NCBI GenBank assembly: GCA_026391835.1
Contig: JAPLDF010000014.1
Span: 1-61,528, forward strand
DNA from: Bacteroidota bacterium
GTDB taxonomy: Bacteria > Bacteroidota > Bacteroidia > Bacteroidales > FEN-979
Length of the DNA stretch: 61,528 bases
Direction of reading: 5' to 3'
Shown here: positions 60,551-61,528 of the stretch, piece after piece
Position numbering within the stretch: the first letter of the stretch is position 1
Layout: each line of letters starts with the position of its first letter
The notes under the pieces: generated by a model
The model's database searches: none
Told to the model about the DNA's origin: nothing
The model's input: only the letters and a program-made list of their open reading frames with translations
Position numbers and translations under genes: made by a program

Positions 60551-61389
60551 TTATTCAGGTATTGGTATAGATACAACACATTTTTTACAAAGCTTTAATT
60601 GCTCCCTGTTTTTTAACAAGTTTAGTCTTAAAGATGCATATTCTTTTGATCTCCATACGCTGGTATAATTTCTGTCATCATCAATTACTCCCAATATGTT
60701 TACCCGGTGAGGATCTTTGCAGCATGGCACTACTGTGCCATCCCAATTAATAACAGCCCACAGCCAGGCATAATCACAAGCCTTTGATTGTTTTTGTTTG
60801 GAATTCAACTTGTTTTTCTTATCTAAAGAGTACCTTGAAAATTCACTATTCTCGGGCAAAAACTCCTTAGTACTATTGGATACACTTACAGTTTTAAGTT
60901 TGAGTTTTACATTTAATTCTTTGGCGATCGCCCTAATAGCTTCTATTTCGTGTTCATTGTGTTTCATTACTATAAATTGCAACTTTATTCTCGGTGTATT
61001 TGCCTCCTCCTCCCTTTTAATTTTTTGTATCATTCTGATGCCTTTAATAACTGTCTCAAAACTACCTCCTTGTCTGTATTTTTGATAAGTTTCTTCCGAT
61101 GCACCATCAACAGCAATTGTAATAGTACTTAATTTGCTTTTTACAATTTTAACTGCAACTTTTTCATCTGTAATATTTTGTCCATTAGTTGAAATTCCAG
61201 TTTTAACATTTCTGCTACTTAAATATTCAACCATATCATAAATTCGTGGATGTAACATTGGCTCGCCATAACCAATAAAACTAGCTTCAATCAAATATGA
61301 GGAAAGCTCACTTGCTAATTTCTCAAATGTCTTCCAGGACATAAAACCTTTTGGTACCTTTAACTCATTATTTCCTGTTGGGCAGAGAG
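60551..61389 (-). pseudogene. Radical SAM/SPASM protein truncated at its 5-prime end by an IS element
   Basis: About 279 residues remain, starting LCPTGNNELKVPKGFMSWKT. In the family the first motif is C-x3-C-x2-C, followed by PTG. Here only the last Cys survives, because the IS element at 61390 joins right before it. The rest of the radical SAM barrel (ASFIGYGEPMLHPRIYDMVE, GISTNGQNITDE, TIAVDGASEETYQKYRQGGS) and a SPASM-like iron-sulfur end (CDYAWLWAVINWDGTVVPCC, LCKKC) are intact. The open frame continues into the IS to a TTG, but that part is not native. Without the two first Cys the enzyme cannot bind its SAM cluster. Confidence 0.85.
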
Positions 61390-61528
61390 GTATAATACTC
61401 CCCAAATTTAGGACAGTAAGTTAAGGTGTACAAACAAACCTTAAATTTACTGTCATTATGAGAAAGAAAAGACAAAATCACAGTGCAGAGTTCAAGGCCA
61501 AGGTCGCCATCGAAGCTCTGAAAGAGCA
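61390..61528 (+). mobile_element. IS3-like element, left end (continues outside the window)
   Basis: It starts TATAATACTCCCCAAATTTA (one preceding G is shared with the other copy) and leads after 68 bases to a transposase ATG. The first 60 bases are identical to 1-60 read backwards. The two copies face outwards, so the window lies between two inverted copies. Confidence 0.8.
61458..61528 (+). CDS. IS3-family transposase OrfA (partial, 5-prime end)
   Basis: 23 codons read MRKKRQNHSAEFKAKVAIEA LKE before the window ends. The basic start and the SAEFKAKVAIEALK motif are the usual N-terminus of the IS3-family OrfA helix-turn-helix protein. It would bind the IS ends and be fused to OrfB by frameshifting. 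Only the start can be judged. Confidence 0.85.
   Translation, partial: MRKKRQNHSAEFKAKVAIEALKE

Noticed and set aside
1-61528. tRNA, rRNA or other housekeeping RNA genes
   Set aside because: I saw no cloverleaf with a GTTCRANNC arm and no rRNA-like stretch in either strand. A covariance-model scan would be needed to exclude small RNAs.
1-61528. Composite transposon formed by the two IS ends
   Set aside because: At 61 kb and with only partial IS copies this cannot be supported; an assembly break at repeats is equally likely.

Overview
The window reads as a piece of a Bacteroidota (Bacteroidetes) chromosome. The evidence is the many TAnnTTTG -7 promoter boxes, surface proteins with type IX secretion C-terminal sorting domains, FISUMP and GEVED domains, a YjbH/sugar-transferase polysaccharide operon and few Shine-Dalgarno sites. 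Identical ends of one IS3-like element sit at both edges (1-60 and 61390-61528), facing outward.

0.06-13.6 kb is a repeat-rich accessory island. One- or two-gene units, all on the plus strand with their own promoters, alternate with a composite repeat. The units are two ParE modules from one duplication (one lost its toxin, the other has a shortened antitoxin), a RelE-type module, a third ParE-type module with a truncated toxin, a PIN module, an MNT/HEPN module, three intact archaeal-type ATPases and a fourth ATPase gutted by a deletion. The composite repeat has a module A (GAAATGCCACCAAGCC, then a TTAACAC tail), a module B with two hairpins H1 and H2, and a tandem octamer array (GTCCGCCT and variants). 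A group II intron sits in one copy of module B, and an empty copy of the same site fixes its ends. Relics of a polysaccharide deacetylase gene recur in the repeats. The boundaries look like a cassette array, but no recombinase is visible; this is the best candidate here for something undescribed.

13.6-20.3 kb is polysaccharide machinery: a DUF354 glycosyltransferase-like gene with an octamer array inside its reading frame (a possible phase-variation switch), a small non-autonomous transposon with a 10-bp target duplication, then an operon of two YjbH-like outer-membrane proteins, a lipoprotein and an undecaprenyl-phosphate sugar transferase.

20.3-26.5 kb holds a minus-strand pair (FISUMP protein, Tat-exported metallo-beta-lactamase-fold hydrolase), a second inverted copy of the small transposon, a FISUMP/T9SS protein and an IPTL-CTERM protein. 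26.6-32.6 kb holds an unknown 339-residue protein coupled to a STAND NTPase-TM-WD40 protein, with a convergent membrane protein: a plausible uncharacterised conflict or signalling system. 33-41.3 kb is signalling: a soluble six-PAS hybrid kinase, a NarL-type kinase/regulator pair and a degenerate lone receiver, with a T9SS surface protein between. 41.3-53.8 kb is mostly exported proteins: a metallophosphoesterase, BNR-repeat proteins, a PliI-like lysozyme inhibitor, an amidohydrolase relic and a 1,923-residue PKD/GEVED adhesin-like protein.

53.9-61.4 kb is a strongly AT-rich minus-strand glycan cluster (truncated radical SAM protein, two GT4/MurG-like pairs around a deacetylase, an epimerase), probably acquired separately. 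All assignments are by reading translated sequence; no database search was possible.
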